From: Paenibacillus vini
Lineage (GTDB): Bacteria; Bacillota; Bacilli; Paenibacillales; Paenibacillaceae
Reading direction: 5' to 3'
Assembly: GCF_018403325.1 (NCBI RefSeq)
Contig: NZ_BOSL01000002.1
Span: 372,001-436,000 of the forward strand
DNA length: 64,000 nt
Under the pieces are notes generated by a model. That model saw only the letters and a list, made by a program, of their open reading frames with translations, was not told the origin of the DNA and did not search any database. Shown here one piece after another: positions 42,684-51,900 of this stretch. Within the stretch, counting starts at the first letter, position 1. Every line of letters starts with the position of its first letter. A program made the position numbers and the translations under genes.

Positions 42684-43882
42684 CGATGATGAATAGCGAA
42701 CTGTCGTCCTTTTTCGCGGACCTGCACATTCATATCGGAAGAACCGGGCAAGGGGCGCCGGTCAAAATAAGCGGAAGCCGGGATTTGACGTTTGCGAATA
42801 TCGCAAAGGAGGCGGCGGATCGTAAGGGAATCAATCTGGTCGGAATTATCGATTGCCACTCACCGGGGGTTCAGGAGGATATCAGGTTGAGCCTGCAAAC
42901 CGGAGAAATGGAAGAATTGCAAGAGGGCGGAATTGCCTACAAAGGAACTACCATTTTGCTCGGCAGTGAGTTGGAAATTCGCGAACCCGGCATGGGGCCG
43001 GCCCATTTGCTGGTGTTCTTCCCGGATCTTGACACAATAACTTCCTTTACCGGCTGGCTTGAGAAAAGAATGAAAAATATTACGCTCAGCTCCCAGCGGG
43101 TATACGCTCCGGCCAAGGTTTTGCAGGAAGAGGTATATGCCAGAGGCGGTATGGTGATTCCGGCGCATATTTTCACGCCTCATCGGAGTATTTATGGCAG
43201 CTGTGCTCCCCGGTTGGACCATGTGCTTGACCCGGATCTGATCAGCGCCGTTGAACTTGGTCTTAGTGCCGATCACGAGATGGCGGGATGGATCAGCGAA
43301 CTGGACAACTATACGATTCTGACCAATTCGGATGCCCATTCGCTTGGTAAAATCGGGCGGGAATACAACGAGCTGATTCTGAGGGAGCCGAACTACAGGG
43401 AATTCGAAAAGGCGCTGAAAGGCGTCGAGGGCAGAAAGGTTGCCGGAAATTATGGATTGAATCCACGGCTGGGGAAATACCATAGAACTTATTGCGGGGG
43501 CTGCAGCTACATTATTGACGAATCGGAAACGGCCGTCGAGCGCTGCACTTATTGCGGAAGTCCGAAGCTCGTCCGAGGCGTGCTGGACCGGATCATCTCG
43601 ATCGCAGACCGCACTGCGCCGCAAGTGCCGAGCCATCGCCCGGCATACCATTACCAGGTGCCGCTTGAGTTCATCCCCGGTTTGGGCCCGGCCAAGCTGG
43701 AGCTCTTGCTGAAGTCTTTTGGCACGGAGATGAACATTTTGCACCAGGTACCTGAGACCGCTCTTGCCGGAGTTGTCGGTGAGGAATTGGCCGGTAAAAT
43801 CGCTGCGGCACGCTCAGGTATGCTTCAGCTTGAATCGGGCGGCGGCGGAATTTACGGCAAAGTCTCCAAAACGCAGAAGTGA
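42680..43882 (+). CDS. Endonuclease Q family protein (PHP domain plus zinc and HhH)
   Basis: A 400-aa protein. The N-terminal PHP phosphoesterase domain has FADLHIHIGR, IDCHSPGV, a Glu in LLGSELEIRE, IPAHIFTPHRSIYG and TNSDAHSLGKIGREYNE; together these make a trinuclear metal site. A Cys4 zinc motif follows (CGGCSY ... CTYCG, about 278-298). The C-terminus has helix-hairpin-helix-like FIPGLGPAKLELLLKSFG. EndoQ enzymes nick DNA 5' to deaminated bases such as hypoxanthine and uracil. B. subtilis yqxK at this site is a relative. Starts at 42680, 42686 or 42689 are possible. Confidence 0.85.
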   Translation: MTMMNSELSSFFADLHIHIGRTGQGAPVKISGSRDLTFANIAKEAADRKGINLVGIIDCHSPGVQEDIRLSLQTGEMEELQEGGIAYKGTTILLGSELEIREPGMGPAHLLVFFPDLDTITSFTGWLEKRMKNITLSSQRVYAPAKVLQEEVYARGGMVIPAHIFTPHRSIYGSCAPRLDHVLDPDLISAVELGLSADHEMAGWISELDNYTILTNSDAHSLGKIGREYNELILREPNYREFEKALKGVEGRKVAGNYGLNPRLGKYHRTYCGGCSYIIDESETAVERCTYCGSPKLVRGVLDRIISIADRTAPQVPSHRPAYHYQVPLEFIPGLGPAKLELLLKSFGTEMNILHQVPETALAGVVGEELAGKIAAARSGMLQLESGGGGIYGKVSKTQK

Positions 43883-43961
43883 CGGAAATATAGCATACGG
43901 AATAGGGCTTGTTCATAGATTAGTATAAGCTTAATCGTGAACAAGACAGGGGGCCTACCGT

Positions 43962-44600
43962 ATGCTTCAACCTATCCGCCATACTCTAAAGGATCAAACA
44001 CCGCTCTATATATTTGTCGGCGTACTATTTTTAATGGGTGTCGTATTTGGAGCGTTGATGGTAAATGCGCTGACGTTGGAGCAGCAGCAGGATTTATCCC
44101 GTTATTTAGGCAACTTTTTCGTATCGGTGAACGAAGGGGGAGAAGGCTTTATGCCTCAAACCTACTGGGAAGTAGCCGGTTTGCACTTGAAATGGCTCGG
44201 TTTGATCTGGCTGCTCGGGCTTTCCGTGATCGGTCTGCCGGGCATTCTGATCCTGGATTTTCTGAAAGGCGTGTTAATCGGTTTTACCGTAGGATGCCTG
44301 GTCGGCCAATATACATGGAAAGGGCTGCTGTTCGCGCTGGTCTCCGTCGCTCCGCATAATCTGATCGTCATCCCGGCCCTCCTGATCAGCAGTGTAGCCG
44401 CCGTAAGCTTTTCTCTGGGGATCATCCGCAGCAGGGTGCTGCTCCACCGTAACGGGAACGTCTCACGTCCGTTCCTGTCTTATACCGGTCTGACGCTGGC
44501 CATGGCGGCAGTGCTTATGGCGGTTTCTTCTTTTGAAACGTGGGTTACCCCAACGATGATGGCATGGGTTACGCCGATGATCGGGCAGAATACGTTATAA
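43962..44600 (+). CDS. spoIIM: Stage II sporulation protein M
   Basis: Membrane part of the SpoIIDMP machine that remodels peptidoglycan to drive engulfment. A 212-aa protein with five membrane segments (about 14-36, 73-93, 95-115, 120-145, 175-200). LFLMGVVFGALMVNAL near the start and GFTVGCLVGQYTWKGLLFALVSVAPHNLIVIP (in part) in the middle are family signatures. CAGGGGG precedes ATG 43962. Confidence 0.95.
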   Translation: MLQPIRHTLKDQTPLYIFVGVLFLMGVVFGALMVNALTLEQQQDLSRYLGNFFVSVNEGGEGFMPQTYWEVAGLHLKWLGLIWLLGLSVIGLPGILILDFLKGVLIGFTVGCLVGQYTWKGLLFALVSVAPHNLIVIPALLISSVAAVSFSLGIIRSRVLLHRNGNVSRPFLSYTGLTLAMAAVLMAVSSFETWVTPTMMAWVTPMIGQNTL

Positions 44601-44635
44601 TGAAAAATCACATTTACGGCAAATACTCAGAATCA

Positions 44636-44683
44636 AGAATGCTTCCGAAGTGAACTTTCACTTTCTCAGAAGCATTCTTTTTC
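44636..44683 (+). terminator. Terminator after spoIIM
   Basis: AGAATGCTTC pairs with GAAGCATTCT, with an inner AAGTGAA/TTCACTT helix, followed by TTTTTCATTTT. Confidence 0.93.
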
Positions 44684-44810
44684 ATTTTCCGGGTCACATA
44701 AACAATTGAATATTATTTATATATGTTCTTCACTAAATGCATTTTCATTGAATAATATAGATGCAATGGCAGTTCATTAGTGGCGTTATCAGATAATGGG
44801 GGGAGAAAGA

Positions 44811-45119
44811 ATGTCTACTCGAACCCAAAAAAATAAACGGTCTAAGCAGGTGCAGAAAAACAAGCAAAGCGCTCTCCCTCTTTTACAAGGAAACAAAAAA
44901 CTGGAGCTCGTTGTTGCGGCCTTGCTTTTAACGGGAAGGCTTAAAGTGGATTCGATTCAGTTGTATACTGATTCATCATTATTCGTCAGCCTCGTTGGTA
45001 AATTTAAAACATTGAATAATGACACCGTCGATAAACTTGTAAATTTTATGAACGAAAATGGAGATATCACTTTAAACGACTTTATGGAGGCATTGAAGAA
45101 GAAGACGGGCAACAGTTAA
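44811..45119 (+). CDS. Small basic-headed protein of unknown function
   Basis: A 102-aa protein with a highly basic N-terminus (RTQKNKRSKQVQKNKQ), then a compact helical part: NKKLELVVAALLLTGRLKVDSIQLY and VDKLVNFMNENGDITLNDFMEALKKK. GGGGGGAG precedes ATG 44811. The leader is AT-rich and may hold a sporulation-type promoter, though none is clear. It is followed after 28 bp by a 39-aa membrane peptide gene, probably the same transcript. No family recognised. Confidence 0.65.
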   Translation: MSTRTQKNKRSKQVQKNKQSALPLLQGNKKLELVVAALLLTGRLKVDSIQLYTDSSLFVSLVGKFKTLNNDTVDKLVNFMNENGDITLNDFMEALKKKTGNS

Positions 45120-45147
45120 ATAAACTCCTCAAGAGAAGGTGAAGGGT

Positions 45148-45267
45148 ATGAGTGAATTTGATGGAGAAAATTTTGCTGGCAATGTTCTATTAATTATCGT
45201 CATTACATTGCTAATATTCGGATCCACCGATATAGAGAAACTGTCCGGTGCTCCGACTGCGACTTAA
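45148..45267 (+). CDS. 39-residue single-helix membrane peptide
   Basis: ATG 45148 follows GAAGGTGAAGGG. The peptide is MSEFDGENFAGN, one membrane helix (VLLIIVITLLIFG), then a short tail STDIEKLSGAPTAT. The layout of polar head, helix and short tail recalls YjcZ-type sporulation peptides, but the sequence is not clearly of that family. A strong terminator follows 20 bp after the stop, so the pair with the gene upstream makes a compact unit. Confidence 0.65.
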   Translation: MSEFDGENFAGNVLLIIVITLLIFGSTDIEKLSGAPTAT

Positions 45268-45286
45268 GTCGTTAAATGGGTTTAAT

Positions 45287-45331
45287 TTAGGCTGTCGAGA
45301 TAACCTCGGCAGCCTTCTTTGTTTTTTAAGT
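45287..45331 (+). terminator. Terminator, copy 1 of a repeated element
   Basis: AGGCTGTCGAG pairs with CTCGGCAGCCT around ATAAC, followed by TCTTTGTTTTTT. Nearly the same 27 bp occur again at 46134. Confidence 0.9.
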
Positions 45332-45341
45332 TATCGTGTTC

Positions 45342-45425
45342 ATGATCACAAAATTTGAAAAGCTGAAAAAAGATCAATTGGTCGACGTAGCGAACATTCA
45401 TAAAGTGTCTTTCAATTTAAGATGA
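45342..45425 (+). pseudogene. N-terminal fragment of a GNAT-type acetyltransferase
   Basis: ATG 45342 opens a 27-codon frame reading MITKFEKLKKDQLVDVANIH followed by KVSF, then soon a stop. This is the look of the first strand and helix of a GNAT enzyme, ending where helix 1 would continue. There is no ribosome site, and a terminator lies just upstream. It abuts the end of an intact, oppositely oriented GNAT gene. Interpreted as debris; weakly supported because it is short. Confidence 0.4.
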
Positions 45426-45835
45426 AGAATAGGATACGGCCGGCCTGAACTATCAGTTTCATCTTCGCTTACAACAATAAATCCATGTTTAAGATAAAAT
45501 CTTTTTGCTTGCTCATTGTCCTTATTTACATCAACAGATTCTACTTTGAAGTCATTGATAAGTTTTCTTAGGATTTGGGTTCCATATCCTTTTCCAATTT
45601 CATCAGGATCCAAAAATAACATTTCAAGATGATGGTTGTTAATGGATGAAAATCCAATGGTTAAATCATCGATATACCAAATCAGCACGTCAAGATGAGG
45701 TAAATACGAAGGGATTTCTTCTTTTATATCTTGCAAATCCTCAAATTCAACAAAATCATGAGTTGCAAACACTGACTTTTCCCACAGTTTTAATATATCT
45801 TCATAGTCATTGGAAGTGGCTAGTCTATAATTCAC
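45398..45835 (-). CDS. GNAT family N-acetyltransferase
   Basis: A 145-aa acetyl-CoA-dependent transferase. It has an N-terminal YRLATSNDYEDILKLWEKSV, a DVLIWYIDDLTIGFSSINN beta region and the acetyl-CoA pyrophosphate loop in DPDEIGKGYGTQILRKLI (the Q/RxxGxG/A motif). VDVNKDNEQAKRFYLKHGFIVV is the C-terminal hallmark. The substrate is unknown. Codon use and composition are AT-richer than the core genes around it, which suggests acquisition. It is the second gene of a leftward pair, 6 bp after a small membrane protein gene. Confidence 0.9.
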   Translation of the reverse strand: MNYRLATSNDYEDILKLWEKSVFATHDFVEFEDLQDIKEEIPSYLPHLDVLIWYIDDLTIGFSSINNHHLEMLFLDPDEIGKGYGTQILRKLINDFKVESVDVNKDNEQAKRFYLKHGFIVVSEDETDSSGRPYPILHLKLKDTL

Positions 45836-45841
45836 TGTTGA

Positions 45842-46018
45842 TCATTTCCCTCCGTCTTTTCTTTTTTTCTCAATATAAATCCAGGTGTAGTATGTTATCC
45901 AAAATGCAAAAACAGGAATAAAGGCATAAAACCTTTTTTCATATGAAAGAGTGAAGAATAGAATGAATGTTAAAATCAGGAATGGTGCTATGAGTATAAG
46001 GTATTTCTTTAAATGCAT
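45842..46018 (-). CDS. Small membrane protein
   Basis: A 58-aa protein with two membrane helices (KYLILIAPFLILTFILFF and FIPVFAFWITYYTWIYI) and a basic tail EKKRKDGGK. GAGGAGGGG lies 5 nt before the ATG at 46018. The pattern loosely resembles DUF3311 proteins. AT-rich like the GNAT gene it precedes, with which it is probably co-transcribed. Confidence 0.65.
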   Translation of the reverse strand: MHLKKYLILIAPFLILTFILFFTLSYEKRFYAFIPVFAFWITYYTWIYIEKKRKDGGK

Positions 46019-46095
46019 TCTAACCCCTCCTCGATAAACTACATACATCAATACATTATCATTGTTTAGCAATTTTCAGGAGGGTTTTTGTGTTT

Positions 46096-46133
46096 ATGAA
46101 AATTGACTATAGAGTGGATGAGGTGTCACTTAC
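46096..46133 (+). pseudogene. Possible gene start cut by a terminator
   Basis: AGGAGGG at 46079 and ATG 46096 open MKIDYRVDEVSL, then the frame runs straight into the second terminator copy at 46134. The opening resembles N-termini of other acetyltransferases. Probably a truncated remnant. Confidence 0.3.
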
Positions 46134-46171
46134 AGGCTGTCGAGATAATCTCGGCAGCCTTCCTTATTTAT
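46134..46171 (+). terminator. Terminator, copy 2 of a repeated element
   Basis: AGGCTGTCGAG pairs with CTCGGCAGCCT around ATAAT, then TCCTTATTTATTT. It differs from copy 1 at one base in the stem-loop. The remaining 200 bp up to 46381 hold no gene I can support. Confidence 0.8.
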
Positions 46172-46380
46172 TTGATGCTATTCGCATGTTTTTCCAAAGA
46201 TTCTCAACGATACAAGCCGACGTTTTCCGTCTGCAGACCGATTCGAATCCAGCCTCAAGAAGGTTTTAGGGGCTGGCTAAGAAGCCATATAATTCAGATA
46301 TACAAACACGAACCTGTTTAAATTCAGTTTATATTTGCGGGTTATTGTTTCAAGCATAAACAGTGATTGGAGATGTGGGA

Positions 46381-47397
46381 ATGAACAAAAAACATAACGA
46401 CGAGTGGGCCGTCGAAGCCCGGGGACTTGTAAAGCTGTTCGGTGACAATCGCGCTGTGGACGGCGTGGACTTGAACGTTCGCTCCGGTTCGATTTACGGT
46501 GTGCTAGGTCCGAATGGAGCGGGTAAAACAACGACGATTCGCATGTTAGCGACATTGCTGCGACCGGATGCCGGGGAGGCGCGCATCTTCGGTCATGATG
46601 TCGTAAAGGAGTCGCATATCGTACGGCAGTTGATCGGGGTAACGGGTCAATACGCTTCGGTCGACGAGTCGTTAAGCGCCACCGAAAACCTGATTATTTT
46701 CTCACGATTGCTTGGACTGGGGAGTGCGGAAGCCCGGCGCAAGGCAAGTGATCTGCTGGAGGAATTCGGTCTGACCGAAGCGGCGAAACGTCCGCTGAAG
46801 CATTTCTCAGGAGGCATGCGTCGTCGGCTGGATTTGGCCGCCAGTCTCATTGCGCAGCCTCCGCTCATATTCCTGGACGAACCGACGACCGGGCTGGACC
46901 CGCGAACGCGTTCGCAAATGTGGGATACGATCCGCCGTTTGGTGGACACCGGATCGACCGTGCTTCTGACCACGCAATACCTTGATGAAGCGGACCAATT
47001 GGCAGACCGCATCGCGGTGATCGATCGGGGACAGGTCGTGGCGGAGGGGACGGTCGATGATTTGAAAGGATCCGTCGGCACCTCGGCGCTGAATTTACGT
47101 GTCGATCAAGAACAGGATATCGCCTATGCCCGTGAAATTGTTGAACAGGTGCTTGATGTTCGAGCCAGTGTAACGGCGGAAGCCGGCAAGATTACGTCGC
47201 CTTTGACGGATCCCGATCAAGTGACCGACCTGCTGGTAGCTCTTCGTAACCGGGGAATACGGCTAACCGAAATCAGTGTGCAAAAGCCGACCTTGGACGA
47301 AGTATTTCTGACGATCACGGGACAAGGTGGAAACGAGAACAACATCGGTCCAAAAATTTCAGAATCATCGAAAAGGGCGGAGGAAGTAAGAGTATGA
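46381..47397 (+). CDS. ABC transporter ATPase, DrrA-like
   Basis: A 338-aa ATPase of the daunorubicin-resistance DrrA class. It shows Walker A GPNGAGKTTTIR, the Q-loop VTGQYASVDESLSATENL, signature HFSGGMRRRLDLAASL, Walker B PPLIFLDEPTTGLDPRTR and H-loop-equivalent TTQYLDEAD. The C-terminal extension of about 110 residues, with PTLDEVFLTITG, is typical of DrrA. It powers the membrane protein encoded next, probably exporting a drug or lipid-like compound. The start ATG 46381 has GGAG upstream. Confidence 0.93.
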   Translation: MNKKHNDEWAVEARGLVKLFGDNRAVDGVDLNVRSGSIYGVLGPNGAGKTTTIRMLATLLRPDAGEARIFGHDVVKESHIVRQLIGVTGQYASVDESLSATENLIIFSRLLGLGSAEARRKASDLLEEFGLTEAAKRPLKHFSGGMRRRLDLAASLIAQPPLIFLDEPTTGLDPRTRSQMWDTIRRLVDTGSTVLLTTQYLDEADQLADRIAVIDRGQVVAEGTVDDLKGSVGTSALNLRVDQEQDIAYAREIVEQVLDVRASVTAEAGKITSPLTDPDQVTDLLVALRNRGIRLTEISVQKPTLDEVFLTITGQGGNENNIGPKISESSKRAEEVRV

Positions 47398-48209
47398 AAC
47401 AAGCATCAATCATGAAAAATACCGGGCGTCCATTAAAAAATCACTCAAGTTTCGGTCAGGCGCTTCGTAATTCGTTGACGATGGCCTATCGGGGGCTCTT
47501 GAAGATCCGCCGCACACCCGAGCAGTTGTTTGACGTGACGCTTCAGCCCATTCTTTTTACTCTAATGTTTACGTATATATTTGGCGGCGCCATCTCAGGA
47601 GATGTACAAAGTTACTTGCCGATTATCATCCCGGGGATTCTGGTGCAGACGGTCATCAGCACTTCCATCGTCACAGGCGTTCAGCTTCGCGAGGATATGG
47701 ACAAAGGCGTGTTCGACCGATTCAAATCGCTGCCGATCGCCCGTATAGCACCATTGGCGGGGGCCTTACTCGCGGATACAATTCGCTATGCGATTGCCAC
47801 GGTTCTTACCTTTGTTATGGGGTATCTCATGGGTTACAGTCCCGAGGGCGGTTTTGGATTCATCGTTATCGCCGCTTTACTAGTTATTGTTTGTGCATGG
47901 GCAGTCAGCTGGATTTTTGCCTTTTTCGGCGTCATCGCTCGTACGGCTGCAAGCGTGCAGGGGATTTCCATGATGGTACTGTTCCCGCTCACGTTTCTTT
48001 CCAACGCTTTCGTACCTGTGGAAACCATGCCGAATTGGCTGCAGTGGTTCGTGCAGGTCAATCCAATCTCGCATCTTGTCAGCGCTGTCCGTGAATTGGC
48101 CAATACCGGTATAATCGGCACCGAGTTCATCCTTTCTCTCGTAAGCGCAGCAGCCATCGTAGTCGTCTTTGCACCGCTGACAGTACGCGCTTATATGCGC
48201 CGCACATAA
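47394..48209 (+). CDS. ABC-2 type permease, DrrB-like
   Basis: A 271-aa permease with six membrane helices. The family pattern RTPEQLFDVTLQPILFTLMFTYIFGGAI (in part), PGILVQTVIS, REDMDKGVFDRFKSLPIAR and FPLTFLSNAFVPVETMPNWLQ is clear. It overlaps the ATPase gene by 4 bp (ATGA). The two are expected to act as a dimer of each subunit. No biosynthetic or regulator gene adjoins, so the substrate cannot be read from context. Confidence 0.92.
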   Translation: MKQASIMKNTGRPLKNHSSFGQALRNSLTMAYRGLLKIRRTPEQLFDVTLQPILFTLMFTYIFGGAISGDVQSYLPIIIPGILVQTVISTSIVTGVQLREDMDKGVFDRFKSLPIARIAPLAGALLADTIRYAIATVLTFVMGYLMGYSPEGGFGFIVIAALLVIVCAWAVSWIFAFFGVIARTAASVQGISMMVLFPLTFLSNAFVPVETMPNWLQWFVQVNPISHLVSAVRELANTGIIGTEFILSLVSAAAIVVVFAPLTVRAYMRRT

Positions 48210-48211
48210 GA

Positions 48212-48245
48212 AAGTCCCTTCCGCCGGTTTGGCGGAAGGGACTTC
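48212..48245 (+). terminator. Terminator after the ABC exporter
   Basis: AAGTCCCTTCCGCC pairs with GGCGGAAGGGACTT around GGTTT. A very stable stem; T-rich sequence starts 7 bp later. Confidence 0.82.
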
Positions 48246-48360
48246 AGTACATTTTTGATAACTCTTCGAAATCTTACTTTCAGTTACCTGTCAGATGGTA
48301 AGAGAAATAAGGAATAGTATATTACTGGATTAATAAAATTGTAACGGGAAGAAAAATGAG

Positions 48361-48771
48361 GTGATTTTTTTTTTAGAAAAACTCAGGAAAATTAATTTTA
48401 AAACTGCTGTATTTATGGGAATTGTTTTTTACTCTTTGACTATCTTAATCCACTTTCTTATTCTATGCAAAAGTATTCCAGTCACAGGGGTTAATGGTGG
48501 AAGGTCTGAATCATTCGCTGAACAGCTACCAATATCTGTTATAAATATGGTTATATCTATTATAGGTGTAGTTTTAACGTTGATTGTTGGTAGAATTAAA
48601 CTATATAAATACAAAAGAGAAATAACCGTTATATGTTGGTTTTTTGTTGTACTTTGGTCTTTTGGATTTATACAGCAATTGTTTGGAACACCTTTTGAAA
48701 AAATCGTTTGTTCGTTAGTATTGCTTATTGGAGTTATCTCGAACTTGCGTATGGCGATTGAAAAAAAATAG
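48361..48771 (+). CDS. Orphan four-helix membrane protein
   Basis: Up to 136 aa with four membrane helices (about 16-36, 58-78, 86-105, 112-130) and basic loops. The best start found is GTG 48361; codons 2-5 are part of a run of ten T. GAGGTGA overlaps the start, so translation may instead begin elsewhere, such as ATG 48415. The gene is strongly AT-rich compared with the core genes. No family recognised. Confidence 0.55.
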   Translation: MIFFLEKLRKINFKTAVFMGIVFYSLTILIHFLILCKSIPVTGVNGGRSESFAEQLPISVINMVISIIGVVLTLIVGRIKLYKYKREITVICWFFVVLWSFGFIQQLFGTPFEKIVCSLVLLIGVISNLRMAIEKK

Positions 48772-48853
48772 ATATAACTATTTAATTAATAAGTTGTGAA
48801 CAATTACACTTAAAGTAAAAGGGTTCGTTAGTTTAACAAGCAAATATTATAGA

Positions 48854-48888
48854 AATGGAAGTTCCGCAAATTGGGAACTTCCATTTTT
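48854..48888. terminator. Bidirectional terminator
   Basis: AATGGAAGTTCC pairs with GGGAACTTCCATT around GCAAATT, followed by TTTTAT; the left side also has A/T-rich flanks for the glucanase gene running left. Confidence 0.85.
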
Positions 48889-48933
48889 ATAAGTCATATC
48901 AACATTAAACTTTAACAGAGACAAATTAATAAA

Positions 48934-51900
48934 TCACCAGTTATTCCCTGACACTCTGATTACGTTGAAATTAGGGCTCTTGTTTTCACCGTAAATCGCT
49001 GTAATCCCCGGATTATTGATTTTTACATTGGTAAAGCTCGCTGACCCTACCGCCGGTCCTTGCCCGTCTTCCGCCTTGGCTACCAGTTTGATGCCATAGC
49101 GGGTCGGGTTATTGATCGTGATATTCTCCAGGCGGATATTTTGCATCGGGAGGTTTTCCGGAGACTTGGACTGGAACATCAGCCCGAAATATACCGGATT
49201 GTTGATGTCCACATTTTTCACCAGGATGTTCTTAAGGTCTCTGTCGCCGCCATGGAACCAGATGGCTCCGAAGTTTTGGTAATCGTTTATTTTGTCATCG
49301 GCACCGTTGCTGGTCCAGAAATCACCGCCGGTACGGTCTAAAGTCACTCCGTCGATGACGGTATCCAGCGCTCCAAACCCTAACGTATTATAACCGAAGC
49401 TCAAGCTGCTGATGGTAACGCCGGGGTAAGTCAGCGTATCCGCGCCGTACAAGTTTTGGAACAGGTTATCTTGACCGCCATAAACGGCAAAAGCTGCCGC
49501 GCGTCTGACGTTGGTGGCTGTGAGATTAGTATATTTATTGCCGACATTGTACGAGCCGCCTGCATCGACCGCGCTAAATAAGGCAAAGGAATCGTCTCCG
49601 GTTCCCCGGGCATAGTTGTTATCGATAATATTGTAAGAAGATCCGTTGGTCATATTGATGCCGTCGGCGAACATATTTTTAATCCGGTTGTTTTTAAAAG
49701 TATTATGTGAAGAATTCACTCCCCAATAAAGACAAACGAAATGCTCGGCCCAGACGTTATCGATGGTAACGTTCTGCATGCCATTCCCGTCAATGAATTT
49801 GCCCGGTCCGTCCTGCCTGTAGACATAGTTGCCCCAAGCGGACAGATTCTTGATGGTAGAGCCGTTGGCGGCGGAGCTAATATTAAAACCGACATCGGTG
49901 TTTGTTTGATTCTGAGGGGCTGTCAGCTTTGTATGCCAAGGACCCGCGCCAATGATTTCAGTGGCTCGACCGTATAAAAAGATTTTTGACGAAATCGTCC
50001 ATTCGCCGGCCGGAATGAAAATTCCTTTCTTGCCGGGATCTTGCCGGAATTCGTTCAGCGCTTGCTCAATGGATTTCGTCCCGGAAACCTGGACGTATTT
50101 ATCCGGATCCGGATTTGAAGCTGGCGGGGCGACGTTTTCCGTTTCGATCATATCCACATAAATCCATGGGACATCGCCGGCGTCCTTCTGGATTTTGATT
50201 TTGGTCCCGGCCGGATAGACCTGGTCAAGCAGCAACTGGGCATCTTCGTAGAGCCAGTAAGCTTTGGAGCCTGAATTTTTGTATCCGAGATCCCCAAGCG
50301 TGCTGGGGGTTGCGTAGAGATAGGAGAATTTCGATGTGACGGTAAAGTTTCCTTTGTCGATGCCGTCTGCATAAATGCTGATCGTTCCGGTCGTGTTTTC
50401 CGCGACGGCGTTGCGAAGAACGAAGGCGTTAGCCGGCGAGGTGAGCGTAAATTCCACATATTCACCAGGGGCATCCAAATAAACGGCTGAACGCCCGGAT
50501 GCTTCCCCGGCAAAGTCGCCCGGCGTAAAGTTCGGAGCCAGCTTTGTCCCGTTCGTGCCGTTTGAGGAGACTTCTGCTTCAAGGATGGTAAACGGCATAT
50601 TTGCACCTCGACCGGAATATAAACTGGCCGTGCCGATGTTATTACTTTGCTTGATGGCCGCTTCGTTTGCATCGCTCGCGATCGTTGTTGTCACCGTATA
50701 GCTGCCGTTGACGGCAGTCCAGGTGCCCATAGTGACGTTGGCGGACGCTCCCGCAGCCAGAACCCCGTTATAGGCCCCGTTAAAAGTTTGAACCGTATTG
50801 CCCTCTCCGTTCTTTAATACGGTTGTAATGCTGTGGGCTCCGCCGGCGGAAGCGATATTCCCTTGGTTTTTGAGGTTCACGGTGAAGGTAACGGTATTGC
50901 CCGCGCTTGGATTACTCGGCGTCCATGAAGTTGTTCCGATCAAATCGGAGCTTTGAACCGAACCGACTACGAGCGGGGAGGAATGGGTGTAATTATTATT
51001 CGTGTTATCGATCTCAGCGACGACGTTGCTTTCGTCTGCTTTGGCGATCACTTCATAAGAACCGGCGTTCCGGGGTCCGACGTTGGCTGAGACAACGGTA
51101 GATGTCCCCGCGGCGAGCGGGCTGACGGAAGCCGTTCCGGCCAAGGAGCCGTCCAGATAAAAGTTCACGTCCGTTGCCGAGGCAGCCGCTGTGCCGATAT
51201 TTTGGACGGTGGCTTGCAGCGTAATGCCGTCGGTTTCACTCGGAGAAGCAGGGGACCAGGAGATGCCGGTGACCGTTAGATCCGGGTTTGGAGCCGGTGT
51301 ACCGAAGATCTGGAATTCGGCGACTTGTCCGGCTGGAGCTCCGGAATTGGCCGTAAACCGAAGTTGCAGGCTGCTCGCCGTCGCATTGACGGGAATCGTC
51401 ACTGTATTTTGCGAAACAGGATTAAATGTATAAGAAGCGGAGGAGACCAGATTATTGAAAGTCGTGGAATTTTGGGCATGTCCAAGCACTTGAATACTCT
51501 GTGTGCGCGTTGACCATGAGCTGGCGGGATTGAGCTTGATTACGATCTTACTCACATTGGCATTGGCTCCAAGGTCTACGGTAAGTGTGCTTGGATGTCC
51601 GCTGCCTTCCCAATAAGTGCTTGTATCGTTGTCGTTGGCATTGGCCGCCACAAAGGTGAAGGTGGAGGAAGAGGCGGTAATCGGCTTGCCGATAGCAAGG
51701 TTCTTCTCAGTGCCGTTGTCCGACCCGTTGCGCGTTACTGAGTTGCTTGGAGAGGATGCGTTGCCTGCGGCATCTTTGGCGATTACGTAATAGGTGACAG
51801 TCGCGTTTGGAGGTTGCTGGTCCGTATACGTCAGCGTAGAAGCGTTGACGCTGACGCGGAGCTGGTTGTTTGCGAATATGTCATATCCGGTAACGCCGAC

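Noticed and set aside
46103-46321. A 72-codon forward frame
   Set aside because: It runs through the terminator copy at 46134, has no ribosome site and no recognisable protein pattern.
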